The translations under genes and the position numbers were made by a program. From contig NZ_CP020946.1 of NCBI RefSeq assembly GCF_002208115.1, positions 3,224,001 through 3,288,000 on the forward strand: a DNA stretch of 64,000 nt. The letters are read 5' to 3'. Source of the stretch: Bdellovibrio bacteriovorus (lineage in GTDB: Bacteria > Bdellovibrionota > Bdellovibrionia > Bdellovibrionales > Bdellovibrionaceae). Every line of letters begins with the position of its first letter. Within the stretch, counting starts at the first letter, position 1. The notes beneath the pieces were generated by a model. It ran no database searches. It was not told the origin of the DNA and saw only the letters and a program-made list of their open reading frames with translations. Below are positions 17,310-26,874 of the stretch, one piece after another.

Positions 17310-19115
17310 ATGTTACAAAAATCTTTTCTGACATTTTTATTCCTCGGACCGGTGATGGCCACAGCACAAACTTCGATGTGGGGCACGGGAATGTATGGCG
17401 GCATGCAAAGCTGTTCTACCGGAATGCGCGCAGGCAACGGCGCCACCAGCATCGATGACGGCACGAAAGAAATTCAGGCCGAACTTCAAGAGGCCCAACA
17501 ACAGCTAAAAACCAAAAAAGCAGAAAAGAAAAAGATCGACCGCACCCTGCAACGAACCCGCACGGATGTGGAAAAATCAATCTCTAGCGACTATGCCGAC
17601 TTTATCTTTGAACACATGGAAAACTCCCGCCGCTGTGAAGAGTACAAAGGCCTGCAGGAGCAATCGGGGGAATTTGTCGCTCAAGGAGAGGAAGGTGATG
17701 GTGGCACCGTCGCCAACGCCGACATGATTCCAGTGTACGGCTTTTCCACTGCCGAATGGAGGCAGTACTGCGACCGCGGTAAAGCCGGGTCCGTCAGCGG
17801 ATCGGTTTGTTCCAATTCAAAGTACCGCGAAACCGACGGCGGCCGGGGCAGCGATGCCACCACTTGCAAAAAAGGGCTGTCGGATTATCGCAAGCAGTAT
17901 TCCCAGTCCGAAAAACTGCAACGTGAAATCGAACGCATGGAAAACCAGATCACCAACCTGAAACAAGATCTGAAAGACGCCAAAGCCGATGCATTGGAAG
18001 ACCGCAAGAACGGCCTTGCTTCCTCGGACACTGAAGGTGGCGTTTGTGTCGAGTGTATTGCTCAAGGAAATGGAACTCAGGCATCGGCTCCGAAAACCGA
18101 CTGGGCCAATGTGATCGCCAACGTGGGCACAGGGTTGTTTGCCTCGTATGTGGGTTACAAACAAAACCAGATGGTGGCGGAGTACAACTCTAACGCCGGC
18201 TGGCCGACACAGTCCTACCCGGCTTTGAGTTATGGATACCCCTATCTGATGGCGGGTCTTTATGGCGCGGTCAGCGGCGGCACTGGACAAGGCAGCTTCG
18301 GTTGCGGCAGCGGGATGAACGGCACAGGCAACATGAATGGTGCCATGGGCATGACAGGCGCCTATGGTATGGGTGGTATGTACGGAAATGCCGGCATGGG
18401 CGGAGCTTTCGGATATCCCGCAGGCATGATGGGCAACATGATGGGCGGCGGAATGTATGCCTCCGGCATGGGCCCATGGGGCATGAATGGAATGAACATG
18501 GGCGGCATGGGGGGCCTTGGTATGTACGGCGGCGCCATGATGGGTGGAATGATGGGCTATGGCTCCATGATGGGCGGGTCCATGATGAGCAGCATGGTCG
18601 GCGGTCTTGTCGGCTACGGCGGCATGATGGGATCGATGGCCGGTTATGGCGGAATAATGGGCTCTATGATGGGTAACTATGGTTCTATGATGGGATCCAT
18701 GACCGGCAGCATGATGGGTTATGGTGGTCTGATGGGAACCTACACGGGAAGCATGATGGGCTATGGCTCAATGATGGGCTCGATGACCGGATACGACTCT
18801 TCGTCGCTGGCGCTGCAACAGCAGATGATGCAAATGCAGATGCAGCAGTATCAAACAGCCCTGCAGTATCAGCAGCAATACCAACAACAAATGGTGCAAA
18901 AGTACCAGACTGTGTCTTCCCTGCAGCAAGAGATGTATAATCTGATGTATCGAATTCAGCAGGTGCAATACGGTGGAACCAGCTATCTGGGCGGAACACT
19001 CAGCTCCAGCACGTCACTGGGTCCGACTCCGATCTACTCCACCGGCACCACTTCCCTGGCACCGGTGCCGATAATCAACTCAACAACCACCACAACAATT
19101 CCAGCCGGTCGTTAA
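17310..19115 (+). CDS. Secreted Met/Gly-rich repetitive protein
   Basis: 601 residues with a signal peptide (cleavage near MATAQ). Residues about 55-85 and 185-235 are charged coiled coils (for example ELQEAQQQLKTKKAEKKK), with an intervening Cys-containing region (CEEYKG, QYCDRGK). From about 325 to 495 the sequence is almost only M, G, S, Y and A: it repeats units such as MMGYGSMMGS and SMMGNYGSMMGSMTG. A Gln-rich block (QQQMMQMQMQQY) follows at about 500-550 and the end is Thr/Ser-rich. Low-complexity M/G/Y/Q sequence suggests an extended surface or assembly protein. No family was recognised. Confidence 0.8.
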   Translation: MLQKSFLTFLFLGPVMATAQTSMWGTGMYGGMQSCSTGMRAGNGATSIDDGTKEIQAELQEAQQQLKTKKAEKKKIDRTLQRTRTDVEKSISSDYADFIFEHMENSRRCEEYKGLQEQSGEFVAQGEEGDGGTVANADMIPVYGFSTAEWRQYCDRGKAGSVSGSVCSNSKYRETDGGRGSDATTCKKGLSDYRKQYSQSEKLQREIERMENQITNLKQDLKDAKADALEDRKNGLASSDTEGGVCVECIAQGNGTQASAPKTDWANVIANVGTGLFASYVGYKQNQMVAEYNSNAGWPTQSYPALSYGYPYLMAGLYGAVSGGTGQGSFGCGSGMNGTGNMNGAMGMTGAYGMGGMYGNAGMGGAFGYPAGMMGNMMGGGMYASGMGPWGMNGMNMGGMGGLGMYGGAMMGGMMGYGSMMGGSMMSSMVGGLVGYGGMMGSMAGYGGIMGSMMGNYGSMMGSMTGSMMGYGGLMGTYTGSMMGYGSMMGSMTGYDSSSLALQQQMMQMQMQQYQTALQYQQQYQQQMVQKYQTVSSLQQEMYNLMYRIQQVQYGGTSYLGGTLSSSTSLGPTPIYSTGTTSLAPVPIINSTTTTTIPAGR

Positions 19116-19126
19116 TTTTTTACCCA

Positions 19127-20644
19127 CTACCAGGCACCCAGTCTTAACAGGCGGGTGCCTTGCTTGTAAGAGTCCTCGGCAAAGCGCAGAATTCCATCAG
19201 AGCTCAGCTGCGACGTCAGGAACACCATATACACCGGTATCTGCTGTTTCAGTTGAACCTTGGTGTCTTTATCCAGCACTTCACCCGGCTTGGCCATATA
19301 GCGCTCGATCGCTGTACGATCCCACTCTGTTCCTTTCATCAGATATTCCGCAAGATCCACGGGTTTTTCCACGCGTACACAGCCGGAGCTCAGCAACCGT
19401 TGCGGTTCCGCGAACAGCTCCCGCTGATTCGTGTCGTGCAGATAGATCGCGTAAGAATTGGTCATCATGAATTTCAACGATCCCAGCGCATTCATACGGT
19501 GCGGGCTTTGACGAATGTAAATATTGGCGTCCTGAGTTGGATCCATGTTGTACCAGTCAATCGTGGCCGGATCGATTCTTTGAGTGAACGACTTGTTCCA
19601 GACCTGATAGTGGCGGGAATCAAAGTATTGACGAATTTCCCAGGGCCACAGATTCTTGATTTCTTCGACCTTGTCCTCGCGGAAAATAGTCGGAGGAACC
19701 ACCCAGAATGGATTGATCACGATATAGACGATTTTGTCTTTCATGGTCGGCGACTTTCTTTCGGGGCGGCCGTTGATTGTACGGAAACTCATTGAATAGA
19801 ACCCGCCGCCACTCTTGTCGACCAGGCTAAAATAGGACATCGCAAGGTTCACAAAGATATAGCGCTCTTCCACGTGCTGTGGGAACCAGCGCAGCTTTTC
19901 CATATCCAGACGGATCTGTCGCATGCGGTCCTGGCATGACACATTCAGATACTTCCACGTCTTCCCACCCGGAGAAATCTTGCTGTCGGGTTTAAAGCGC
20001 AGATTCCACTGAATGTCATTTACCGCAGCCACCACTTTGTCATCGAAGACGTTGTCGAGGCTGGTCATCTGATAACCCAACTGCGCCATGCGTGTCTTTA
20101 ATGGAATGAGGATGGGGTCTTTGCTTCCTAGCTTTAAAGTCTTTTTGACTTTAGGCAATGCGGGCCACAGGTTGTTCACACAGGCATTGTTCATTTTGCG
20201 AAGGCTGTCGCGCAATGCCAGATACTGCGGCATTTGCGATGACATGGACTCCAGCAGCACATTGGGATTTTGCCCGGCAGCGGCCAAAGCCGTCTGCAGT
20301 TCAATAGGCGTCGGGAATTTCTTCTTGGTCAGCTTCACATCGACTCCCACCAGCGCCGGATCAACGATTCCGGTGGAAACATTCTGTAACAGGCGCAGAT
20401 AGTTAAGGCTCGCCTGATTTCGCAGAGTGGGATTTAACGGATCAACCAAAAAAGTCTGCTCCATTGAATCCGACCAGTAGCTCTTCGCATTGACTCCGTG
20501 ATCCCCTGACTGTGTCATCACCCAGCGCAGTTCACTTACCGGAATTCTGTCCACAACGGCCAAATAGTCTTTTGAATTCTGCGCGTTCGCACTCAAAGCA
20601 AGGCTCAGAACAGTCAAGAAACCCATGAGACGCACCAACTCCAT
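19127..20644 (-). CDS. L,D-transpeptidase (YcbB/LdtD-type)
   Basis: 505 residues with a signal peptide (SLALSANAQ). A peptidoglycan-binding-like helical domain (about 165-240) precedes the YkuD catalytic domain, with the HDT and active-site motif SSGCVRVEKPVDLAEYLM (Cys near 427). It makes 3-3 crosslinks in peptidoglycan in the periplasm. In predatory Bdellovibrio L,D-transpeptidases are known to act on the prey wall or the predator's own wall. Preceded by GGAGGGG. It faces the Met/Gly-rich gene with an 11-base gap. Confidence 0.9.
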   Translation of the reverse strand: MELVRLMGFLTVLSLALSANAQNSKDYLAVVDRIPVSELRWVMTQSGDHGVNAKSYWSDSMEQTFLVDPLNPTLRNQASLNYLRLLQNVSTGIVDPALVGVDVKLTKKKFPTPIELQTALAAAGQNPNVLLESMSSQMPQYLALRDSLRKMNNACVNNLWPALPKVKKTLKLGSKDPILIPLKTRMAQLGYQMTSLDNVFDDKVVAAVNDIQWNLRFKPDSKISPGGKTWKYLNVSCQDRMRQIRLDMEKLRWFPQHVEERYIFVNLAMSYFSLVDKSGGGFYSMSFRTINGRPERKSPTMKDKIVYIVINPFWVVPPTIFREDKVEEIKNLWPWEIRQYFDSRHYQVWNKSFTQRIDPATIDWYNMDPTQDANIYIRQSPHRMNALGSLKFMMTNSYAIYLHDTNQRELFAEPQRLLSSGCVRVEKPVDLAEYLMKGTEWDRTAIERYMAKPGEVLDKDTKVQLKQQIPVYMVFLTSQLSSDGILRFAEDSYKQGTRLLRLGAW

Positions 20645-20771
20645 AACCCCTCCTCATGTCTTCTTTTGATTTAATTTTGTCTCCGTTCTTGCTGCATTGT
20701 TAGGCTGGGTCTGGCCCACGGACTTGAAGATTTCGAAATCAAAACAAACTGGATGTTTTGCCACAGAAAAC

Positions 20772-20787
20772 TGGCTCTGACTTTGCT
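20772..20787 (+). promoter_or_regulatory. Candidate sigma-54 promoter of metallopeptidase lipoprotein gene
   Basis: TGGCTCTGACTTTGCT: TGGCTC, 5 bases, TTGCT. GG and GC are 10 bases apart as required; one mismatch in TGGCAC. The transcript would have a leader of about 90 bases before the ATG at 20890. Confidence 0.35.
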
Positions 20788-20889
20788 CCCTATCATTATC
20801 AGTAACAACATCGTTCCCCGGCTTCGATCCAATGCGAGTTCATCGCATAAAAGATCTACAGCTGTTGAACTTTTTTGGGAGGTCTCAAA

Positions 20890-22587
20890 ATGAGATGGTC
20901 AAAGTCACTTATGACTCTGGGTTTGGTTGCTGTCAGCGTAAATTTGGCTGCATGTAAAAAGCAGTCCAACAATTCCGTGCGCACTGCCAAGATCGCCAAA
21001 ACCGCCGCTCCCCTGACCGAAAAACAGAAAGCGGAAAGAGCCGCAATGACCTCAGAACAACTGTGCTATCAGGATCTGTGCGCATCCCAGTCGACAGAAA
21101 TTTCCTACGCAAATCTGATGGCGAAGGCGGCCCAGCCAAGTGACACCCAAAAAGCATATTACCAAGAACATCTGGAAGCCCGCCTCAAGGACGTGGTCAA
21201 TGCCAAGGTGCAACTGCACACCACCACCCTGAATCAACTGCAGGAAAAAGAGTCTGAGTTTGCCACTGCAGAACTGAACGAAACGCAAATGCGTTTAATC
21301 AAAGTCATCTATATTCTGAGTGGCAAGGACATTTCAGAATCCAACCGGAATACGATCTTTGCCAAGATTGGTGAATATGATTTCGCCAAGGCCAATCAAC
21401 GGGCCCAATTGCAGGGACCTCAGGCCTATCTGTTGGCCATGCATTCAGACAAAACTGTGATGGACGCAGCCCGCGCTGAAATCAACCTCGTACTGCAAAT
21501 GCAGGAGACTTTGAATAAAGCCATTGGCTTCCGATTTATCGACCTGGATCACGGTGTGTTCGCCCGCGTGAAAGCAGGCGGGGCCGCAGACGCAACTGAG
21601 CTGAAGGACCTGATTCAAAGCTCTTACAGCGTGCGCTTGGTTCACACCCTGACATTGAAGGACACGGCCATCGCCGATGCACTGCCACTGCAGACTGAAA
21701 CTATCCGTACCAATCTGGCAAAGTCCGACCTTAAAGCCCGCTTGCAAAAACGTCTTTCTGAGGCTCCAGGACTGAAATCAGCCTGCGAAGTGCGCATGTA
21801 CCAGGGACTTAATCTGTATCCGGAAGTCAAAGATGTGACCGCCTTCCAGGAAACAGTGGAAGTGGTGCGAGAACAGGTTTTAAAAAACCTGAATTCTCAG
21901 GACCCCGCCTATGAGATCGTAAAAAAGATCAGCGTCTATATGCCTGAGTCTATCAATGATCTGTCCAAGTCCCTGGCTCAGTCTTTGACGGACAGAGCCC
22001 GCACCGACATGCTGCAAGTGGAAATGCTTAAAAAGATGGACGCATCCTCAACCCTGATGTTGGGCGCATTGCTGTCGCAGACTCTTGGTGAAAACGACAT
22101 GCTTTGTGATGATCTGGTGAACCTCGGCATTTCTGATTTTGCCAGTCCGGGTCTGACGGGCATCAAAGTCAGTTGGATGTCTGTGAAGCTGCCGACTTAT
22201 GGCGTTTCCATTCTGGCGCACGAGTTCGCCCATCACGTGTTTGCCCATGCAAAGCAGTTTGAAACTGCGAAGGCGTGCCTGACAGAAAAACAGGATTCCA
22301 CCCAGTTCCTGAATGAAGACTTCTCGGATGTCCTGGCAGCCAAGGTTGTGTCACAACTGCAAAACGTTCTGCCTAAAAAACAATCGAACTATGGCTGCTT
22401 CTTCGCGTCTGAAGAAGCAGATCCGTCTTTGAAAGTTAAAGTTGTTGAAGGCGTTAAAGCTGTGCATTCCTCGGGTCTGTACCGCGCCCTGCAAATTGCG
22501 CAAGTTCGGAAAGAAACGATCCCCGACACTTGCAAAAAACTGGTGTCTGGGCAAAACTCCAAAGCCCTTAAATCCTGCGAGATGTGA
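20890..22587 (+). CDS. HExxH zinc-metallopeptidase-like lipoprotein
   Basis: 565 residues from the ATG at 20890, which has GGGAGG 7 bases upstream; an in-frame TTG at 20875 is unlikely. Lipobox NLAAC (VSVNLAACKKQ) at about residue 20. Most of the protein is helical and of no known family. Near residue 442 it has ILAHEFAHHVFAHAKQFE, a HExxH zinc site, with downstream acidic LNEDFSDVLAAK that could supply the third ligand. This fits a gluzincin-like protease fold. Three bases after its stop begins a trypsin-like lipoprotein gene, so the pair is probably co-expressed as exported proteases. Confidence 0.78.
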   Translation: MRWSKSLMTLGLVAVSVNLAACKKQSNNSVRTAKIAKTAAPLTEKQKAERAAMTSEQLCYQDLCASQSTEISYANLMAKAAQPSDTQKAYYQEHLEARLKDVVNAKVQLHTTTLNQLQEKESEFATAELNETQMRLIKVIYILSGKDISESNRNTIFAKIGEYDFAKANQRAQLQGPQAYLLAMHSDKTVMDAARAEINLVLQMQETLNKAIGFRFIDLDHGVFARVKAGGAADATELKDLIQSSYSVRLVHTLTLKDTAIADALPLQTETIRTNLAKSDLKARLQKRLSEAPGLKSACEVRMYQGLNLYPEVKDVTAFQETVEVVREQVLKNLNSQDPAYEIVKKISVYMPESINDLSKSLAQSLTDRARTDMLQVEMLKKMDASSTLMLGALLSQTLGENDMLCDDLVNLGISDFASPGLTGIKVSWMSVKLPTYGVSILAHEFAHHVFAHAKQFETAKACLTEKQDSTQFLNEDFSDVLAAKVVSQLQNVLPKKQSNYGCFFASEEADPSLKVKVVEGVKAVHSSGLYRALQIAQVRKETIPDTCKKLVSGQNSKALKSCEM

Positions 22588-22590
22588 TTT

Positions 22591-23424
22591 GTGAAAAAAT
22601 GCTTTCTGAGTTTTCTATTTCTGCTGAGTGCCTGCGCGCCGTCTGCCCAAGAGTCAGCGTCAGAACACTCTTTGCCTGACGGTGATGAATCAGCCATCGT
22701 CGGCGGTCGTCGTGTCACCAACACCGACCCTCGCGCCAACTGGGTCGTTATGGTTCGTGGGACCAAAGGCTCTTTTCTTTTCAGAAGTTCCGGCATCTGC
22801 ACCGGGGCCTTCATTACTGAAGACGTGATCCTGACAGCCGCCCACTGCCTGGATGAAAAAGACGCCAAATATGATATTGCCTATGGCCTGAATCCGCTGG
22901 AAGAAAAAAGAAAAGTCATCCGTATCGACAAAGTCATCACTCACGAAGACTACAAACGGGACACATCAAAACTGGGCGCCTATGACATCGCCCTGATCAA
23001 GATCCGTGATCCCAAACCAGCACGTCTGAAAATCCTGGGGCTGCAGGCCCAGCCAACTCTGGATCAGCCAACGGCTTACCTGGCGATCGGCTATGGTAAA
23101 ACCTCGGAAGGATCCAAAGTCAAAGAGCGGGGCGTGCTGCATTCCACCCCGACGATCATTTCTGAAATCAATGAGACCCATCTGATTGGCAATCAGAAAA
23201 ACGGCATCGGCATTTGCCAGGGGGATTCCGGCGGACCTTTGCTGAAAGCAGACGAAAACGGCGAGCCCGTGATCATCGGCATCACCCATGCCACTTTCAG
23301 ATACAAAGGCGACCCGGTCACTTCGAATGAATGTTACAGTCGCGCCGCCTATGTCAGTGTGGCCAACCAGATGGACTGGATCCAAAAAAATCTGAAGCTT
23401 CTTTCAGATCATTCAGACAAATAA
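22591..23424 (+). CDS. Trypsin-like serine protease lipoprotein
   Basis: 277 residues from a GTG three bases after the previous stop. Lipobox LLSAC (residue 15). The trypsin fold starts IVGGRRVTNTDPRANWVVMV; the triad is His in LTAAHCLD, Asp in YDIALIKI and Ser in GICQGDSGGPLL. It is complete. The signal puts it in the outer membrane or periplasm rather than freely secreted. Followed by a strong bidirectional terminator. Confidence 0.9.
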   Translation: MKKCFLSFLFLLSACAPSAQESASEHSLPDGDESAIVGGRRVTNTDPRANWVVMVRGTKGSFLFRSSGICTGAFITEDVILTAAHCLDEKDAKYDIAYGLNPLEEKRKVIRIDKVITHEDYKRDTSKLGAYDIALIKIRDPKPARLKILGLQAQPTLDQPTAYLAIGYGKTSEGSKVKERGVLHSTPTIISEINETHLIGNQKNGIGICQGDSGGPLLKADENGEPVIIGITHATFRYKGDPVTSNECYSRAAYVSVANQMDWIQKNLKLLSDHSDK

Positions 23425-23425
23425 A

Positions 23426-23452
23426 AAAAGGGAGCTTTTCAGCTCCCTTTTT
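23426..23452. terminator. Bidirectional intrinsic terminator
   Basis: AAAGGGAGCT / AGCTCCCTTT with 4-base loop and A-run and T-run on both sides. It lies between the trypsin-like gene (+) and citrate synthase (-). Confidence 0.9.
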
Positions 23453-23475
23453 CATTCGATCTTAAACCGAAATTC

Positions 23476-24615
23476 TTAGCGTTGGTTGGCTGGAGTCCAT
23501 TTCAGACCCTCTTTGCCTGCCCATTTGCCACGAGGACGGTAGATACGGTTGTTTGCGTACTGCTCGAAGGCGTGTGCGCACCAGCCGGAAATACGGGAAG
23601 CTGCGAAGATCGGCGTGAACAGATCTGTCGGGATGCCCATAGAGAAGTAAACAGTTGCAGAGTAGAAGTCCACGTTCGGCATCAAACCTTTTTCGTTGAA
23701 CATGGTGTCGTCGATCAAAGTGGACATTTCATACATGTGGTGGATACCAGCATCTTTAGTCAGCTTGTCGGACATGCCACGCAGGATGCGAGCGCGAGGG
23801 TCGCCGTTTTTGTAAACGCGGTGACCGATACCCATAACTTTTTCTTTTGCAGCCAAAGCGTCTTTAACGAACTGCTGAGCTTTTTCCATCGTGCCGATTT
23901 TTTGAAGCATCAAAATAACCTGCTCGTTCGCACCACCGTGCAAAGGACCTTTCAAAGCGCCAATCGCAGAAACGATTGCAGAGTGAAGGTCAGACAAAGA
24001 AGAAGCCGTTACGCGAGTTGCGAATGCAGAGCAGTTCAGCTCGTGGTCAGCGTGAAGGATCAAGCACGTGTCCATCACTTTTACGTGCTCAGCTTTTGGC
24101 TCAGCTCCGCCACCCAGCATGTACATCATGTTCCAAGCCATGGATTTGTCAGCTTTAGGAGCTACAGGCTCTTTACCTTTGCGGATTGCATCGAATGCGC
24201 AAAGCAGAGTTCCCATTTTCGCTGTCAAACGAACAGACTTGCGCAAGTTTGCTTCAGCGCCGTTGTCGTTAGCATCAGAATCCCAGTGAGCCATCAAAGA
24301 AACAGCCGTACGCAACCAACCCATTGGGTGTACGTTGGTAGGGATTGCTTTCAAAACTTTGATGAAATCAGGGCTCAAAGCCATTTCATTGCGAAGTTGA
24401 GTGGAGAATGCCGCCAGCTCTTGAGCATTTGGAAGTTTGTCGTTCCAAAGAAGGTAAGTTACTTCCTCAAAAGTTGAATTCGCAGCAAGATCATCGATCG
24501 TGTAACCACGGAAATTCAGAGAATCACCGACGATAAAAGATACTTTCGTCGTACATGCAACAACGCCTTCCAAACCCTTGTCCAAGGCGCCTTCATAGAT
24601 ATTTACTTCAGCCAT
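23476..24615 (-). CDS. gltA: Citrate synthase (or 2-methylcitrate synthase)
   Basis: 379 residues, short form. Condenses acetyl-CoA with oxaloacetate in the TCA cycle. Seen are the catalytic His motif LHADHELNCSAFATRV, GPLHGGANE, GIGHRVYKNGDPRA and the catalytic Asp in VDFYSATVYFSMGIP. The size and the N-terminus GLEGVVACTTKVSFI also fit 2-methylcitrate synthase, so the substrate is not certain. A sigma-70 promoter (24659-24686) precedes it. Confidence 0.92.
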   Translation of the reverse strand: MAEVNIYEGALDKGLEGVVACTTKVSFIVGDSLNFRGYTIDDLAANSTFEEVTYLLWNDKLPNAQELAAFSTQLRNEMALSPDFIKVLKAIPTNVHPMGWLRTAVSLMAHWDSDANDNGAEANLRKSVRLTAKMGTLLCAFDAIRKGKEPVAPKADKSMAWNMMYMLGGGAEPKAEHVKVMDTCLILHADHELNCSAFATRVTASSLSDLHSAIVSAIGALKGPLHGGANEQVILMLQKIGTMEKAQQFVKDALAAKEKVMGIGHRVYKNGDPRARILRGMSDKLTKDAGIHHMYEMSTLIDDTMFNEKGLMPNVDFYSATVYFSMGIPTDLFTPIFAASRISGWCAHAFEQYANNRIYRPRGKWAGKEGLKWTPANQR

Positions 24616-24658
24616 CGTAGTTTCCTTTCTGACTTATCAAATACTTCTTTTTTTAAAC

Positions 24659-24686
24659 ATTGTAGACTTAACAGGAGTTTTCACAA
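24659..24686 (-). promoter_or_regulatory. Candidate sigma-70 promoter of citrate synthase
   Basis: On the minus strand TTGTGA, 16 bases, TACAAT. The predicted start lies about 35 bases before the citrate synthase ATG. Confidence 0.5.
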
Positions 24687-24787
24687 GTTGTCACGCGGTT
24701 CCCGCCCCAAGGTCTGATAAACCCCGCGACTGAAAACATAGTAAAAATCAAATTTCCCGGAGACCGATTTCGCCCCAGGAGCCGCTT

Positions 24788-25681
24788 TTACCGACTGGCA
24801 AGTTTGATGACTCGGTCTTTAACCTCTGTGACGATCAGTGTCTGGTCCCGGACGGGATCCGGTTTTCCTGAATATCGCTCATTCGCGAGCAGAATCTCGT
24901 TACGCAGTTCATGCACACCCTGCTTCGGGGCCCGAGAAATCGCCTCGGAAATCCCATGTCCACCCCAGTTCACGCCCAGGGAGTTCTGGGAAAGCTTCAA
25001 CCCTTCGGTCGCCAAAATCAGACGGTCCCGCGGATTGAGCTGGATCACACGGCTTTGTGGCTCCGTGTTAAAGTCCTTGCCCAGACTTGGACCGGTCGGC
25101 AGAAGCTCTACCAGACTGTCCTGACCATAGACCTGCATGAAGCCATCGATGTTCCCGACAGAGCAGTACTGCATTTCAAAGCTGCGGCGGTCGACGATCC
25201 CGTAAAACACACTGGCTTTGTCTTCATTCTGAATGGACGGCACCACTTCCTTGGCCAGCAACGCCAGCACCTTGTGAGCCTCAAGCCCGCGACGGGCCTC
25301 GATCTGGGAAGAAATTTTAATAATCACGGACAGCAGTACCGAAGACAGCGAATAGCCGCTGGCACTGGAAATCAGAATGCCGAATTTAAGTTTGTCTTCG
25401 TGTTCAAAGATGTCGAAGTAATCACCGCCCGAACGGGTGCCGGGAAGGAATTTGGTGCTGAACTCAAACCCCTGAACGTTGGGAAGTTCTGTGGGGGAAA
25501 GAAACTTTTGCATGACCTGCGCCAGCTTCAGTTCCTGGCTGATCTGAGCAATCATCTTTTCCAGGGCGCCGTTGGCCTTGGAAAGCTCAAGGCGGTAACG
25601 GTGAAGTTCCGCCTCTTTCACCGCCAGTTCATGTTCCAGTTCTGAAATTCGCTCTTTGAGTTCGTCTTGTTCTTTTGCCAT
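24788..25681 (-). CDS. SpoIIE/RsbU-type PP2C phosphatase-like protein with coiled coil
   Basis: 297 residues. Residues 1-60 are a coiled coil (ELKERISELEHELAVKEAEL), followed by the PP2C-like fold: RSGGDYFDIF (85-92) and the final RDQTLIV. Two canonical metal-ligand aspartates appear replaced: the DVSGHG motif reads ISSASGYS and the TDG motif reads TEG. So activity is uncertain and it may be a pseudophosphatase. It begins 23 bases after the stop of the membrane protein gene, so it is probably the last gene of that operon. Confidence 0.8.
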   Translation of the reverse strand: MAKEQDELKERISELEHELAVKEAELHRYRLELSKANGALEKMIAQISQELKLAQVMQKFLSPTELPNVQGFEFSTKFLPGTRSGGDYFDIFEHEDKLKFGILISSASGYSLSSVLLSVIIKISSQIEARRGLEAHKVLALLAKEVVPSIQNEDKASVFYGIVDRRSFEMQYCSVGNIDGFMQVYGQDSLVELLPTGPSLGKDFNTEPQSRVIQLNPRDRLILATEGLKLSQNSLGVNWGGHGISEAISRAPKQGVHELRNEILLANERYSGKPDPVRDQTLIVTEVKDRVIKLASR

Positions 25682-25704
25682 GACGGCTTATATTAAATTC
25701 TTTT

Positions 25705-26874
25705 TTACGCCCAGTCGTGAAGGAACAGATTCAGTTGTTCTTCTTCGGCCTTTAGTCGGGCTTGAATGTGTTCGGGCACCTGCCCTTCTTTCAAACTTCC
25801 TAACCCCTGAAGGTGATAGCGGATCTCGCTGTGTCGTTTGTGGACTTTCTCGCGGGCCCAGGTCATCACTGTGGATGACAAAAGCTCCCAGCGCTTCCAG
25901 GTCGGTCCGAAATAGCGGGAAGCCTGCATTTCATCGACTTTCGCGTTACCCCCGAAATGACCCCAGATCATCTGGGCCACAAACTGCACGGTCAAAATCA
26001 AAGCAAACAGCAAAACGAACTGCAGAGTCTTATCCTGAGCCCCCGCCGTGCCCGTGGTGAAGCCCAAATTCAGGAAGGTGCGCACCTCACCTGCGACCAT
26101 CATTCCCAAAAACGCCCCGCTGGCCGAGACCATCGCAAACTGAGAACCGACGCGACGGCATTCCTGATTCAAAGACCGGCTTTGCCACCAGAAGAAGATC
26201 ATGCGACCCACGCGCTCCCCCGCAACCAGCCCCAGAGCCGCGTTGAAAGAGATGGTGTTGGTTAATAGCAACCCCAAAGCCAACGCCAGGGACCAGAACT
26301 CCAGTTGCACAATCAAACTGATCAAAGCTGCCAGACAGAACAAGGCAATGACCGTCGGAAAGCGCCCATCGGCCAGGAAATAAGCCAGCTCACTTTGTCC
26401 CAGGGTCGTCATCAGAATACTGGCGTTGCGAAGCATGGATTCGCCCCCGACCAGGAACAGGCCTGTGCCCAGAACCCAGCCCAGAATGTTTTTCACCTGC
26501 ACGGACATGAACACAGTCAGCAGCCCGACACCGGCCAGCCCCAGCAGGAAGTTTCCGTTGAAGCTCATGAACAGCAGCCCCAAAATCAGCACCCACCATG
26601 CACCGAGCGTGCTGAGACACATCAGCAAAACACTGGGACGAGTTCCCAAAACACGCAGATTCAAAAGCGCCAAACCAGAATACAAAGATTTTTGCGGGGA
26701 TGCTTCCAGCACCACCACATCCACAGCGCGGATGAACATTTTTCCGAGAGTTGTTTCCAACCCCTTTTCCAGAAAGCTTTTTTGCAGGTTTGAGAAAACC
26801 ACCGCCACGTACTTTTGGGAAAGATAAAGCCCCAGCAACATCAATACAAAACTACCCAACCACATAAGTATCAT
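25705..26874 (-). CDS. Multi-pass membrane protein, possibly Na/Pi-cotransporter-like
   Basis: 389 residues from the ATG at 26874, which has AAAGGTGG 6 bases upstream; it overlaps the rsmJ end by 23 bases. About eight hydrophobic segments (MWLGSFVLMLLGLYL through LLFALILTVQFVAQMIW) are followed by a charged cytoplasmic tail of helices at about 325-389. Two internal repeats begin with a GLxL-type segment, as in Na/Pi cotransporters, but the hallmark QSSSA motif is absent. The family is therefore only suspected. It lies in the operon of quinone-related genes. Confidence 0.6.
   Translation of the reverse strand: MILMWLGSFVLMLLGLYLSQKYVAVVFSNLQKSFLEKGLETTLGKMFIRAVDVVVLEASPQKSLYSGLALLNLRVLGTRPSVLLMCLSTLGAWWVLILGLLFMSFNGNFLLGLAGVGLLTVFMSVQVKNILGWVLGTGLFLVGGESMLRNASILMTTLGQSELAYFLADGRFPTVIALFCLAALISLIVQLEFWSLALALGLLLTNTISFNAALGLVAGERVGRMIFFWWQSRSLNQECRRVGSQFAMVSASGAFLGMMVAGEVRTFLNLGFTTGTAGAQDKTLQFVLLFALILTVQFVAQMIWGHFGGNAKVDEMQASRYFGPTWKRWELLSSTVMTWAREKVHKRHSEIRYHLQGLGSLKEGQVPEHIQARLKAEEEQLNLFLHDWA

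Noticed and set aside
20790-20803. Fur-box-like CTATCATTATC before the metallopeptidase lipoprotein
   Set aside because: Only one half of a Fur box matches and there is no functional link to iron.
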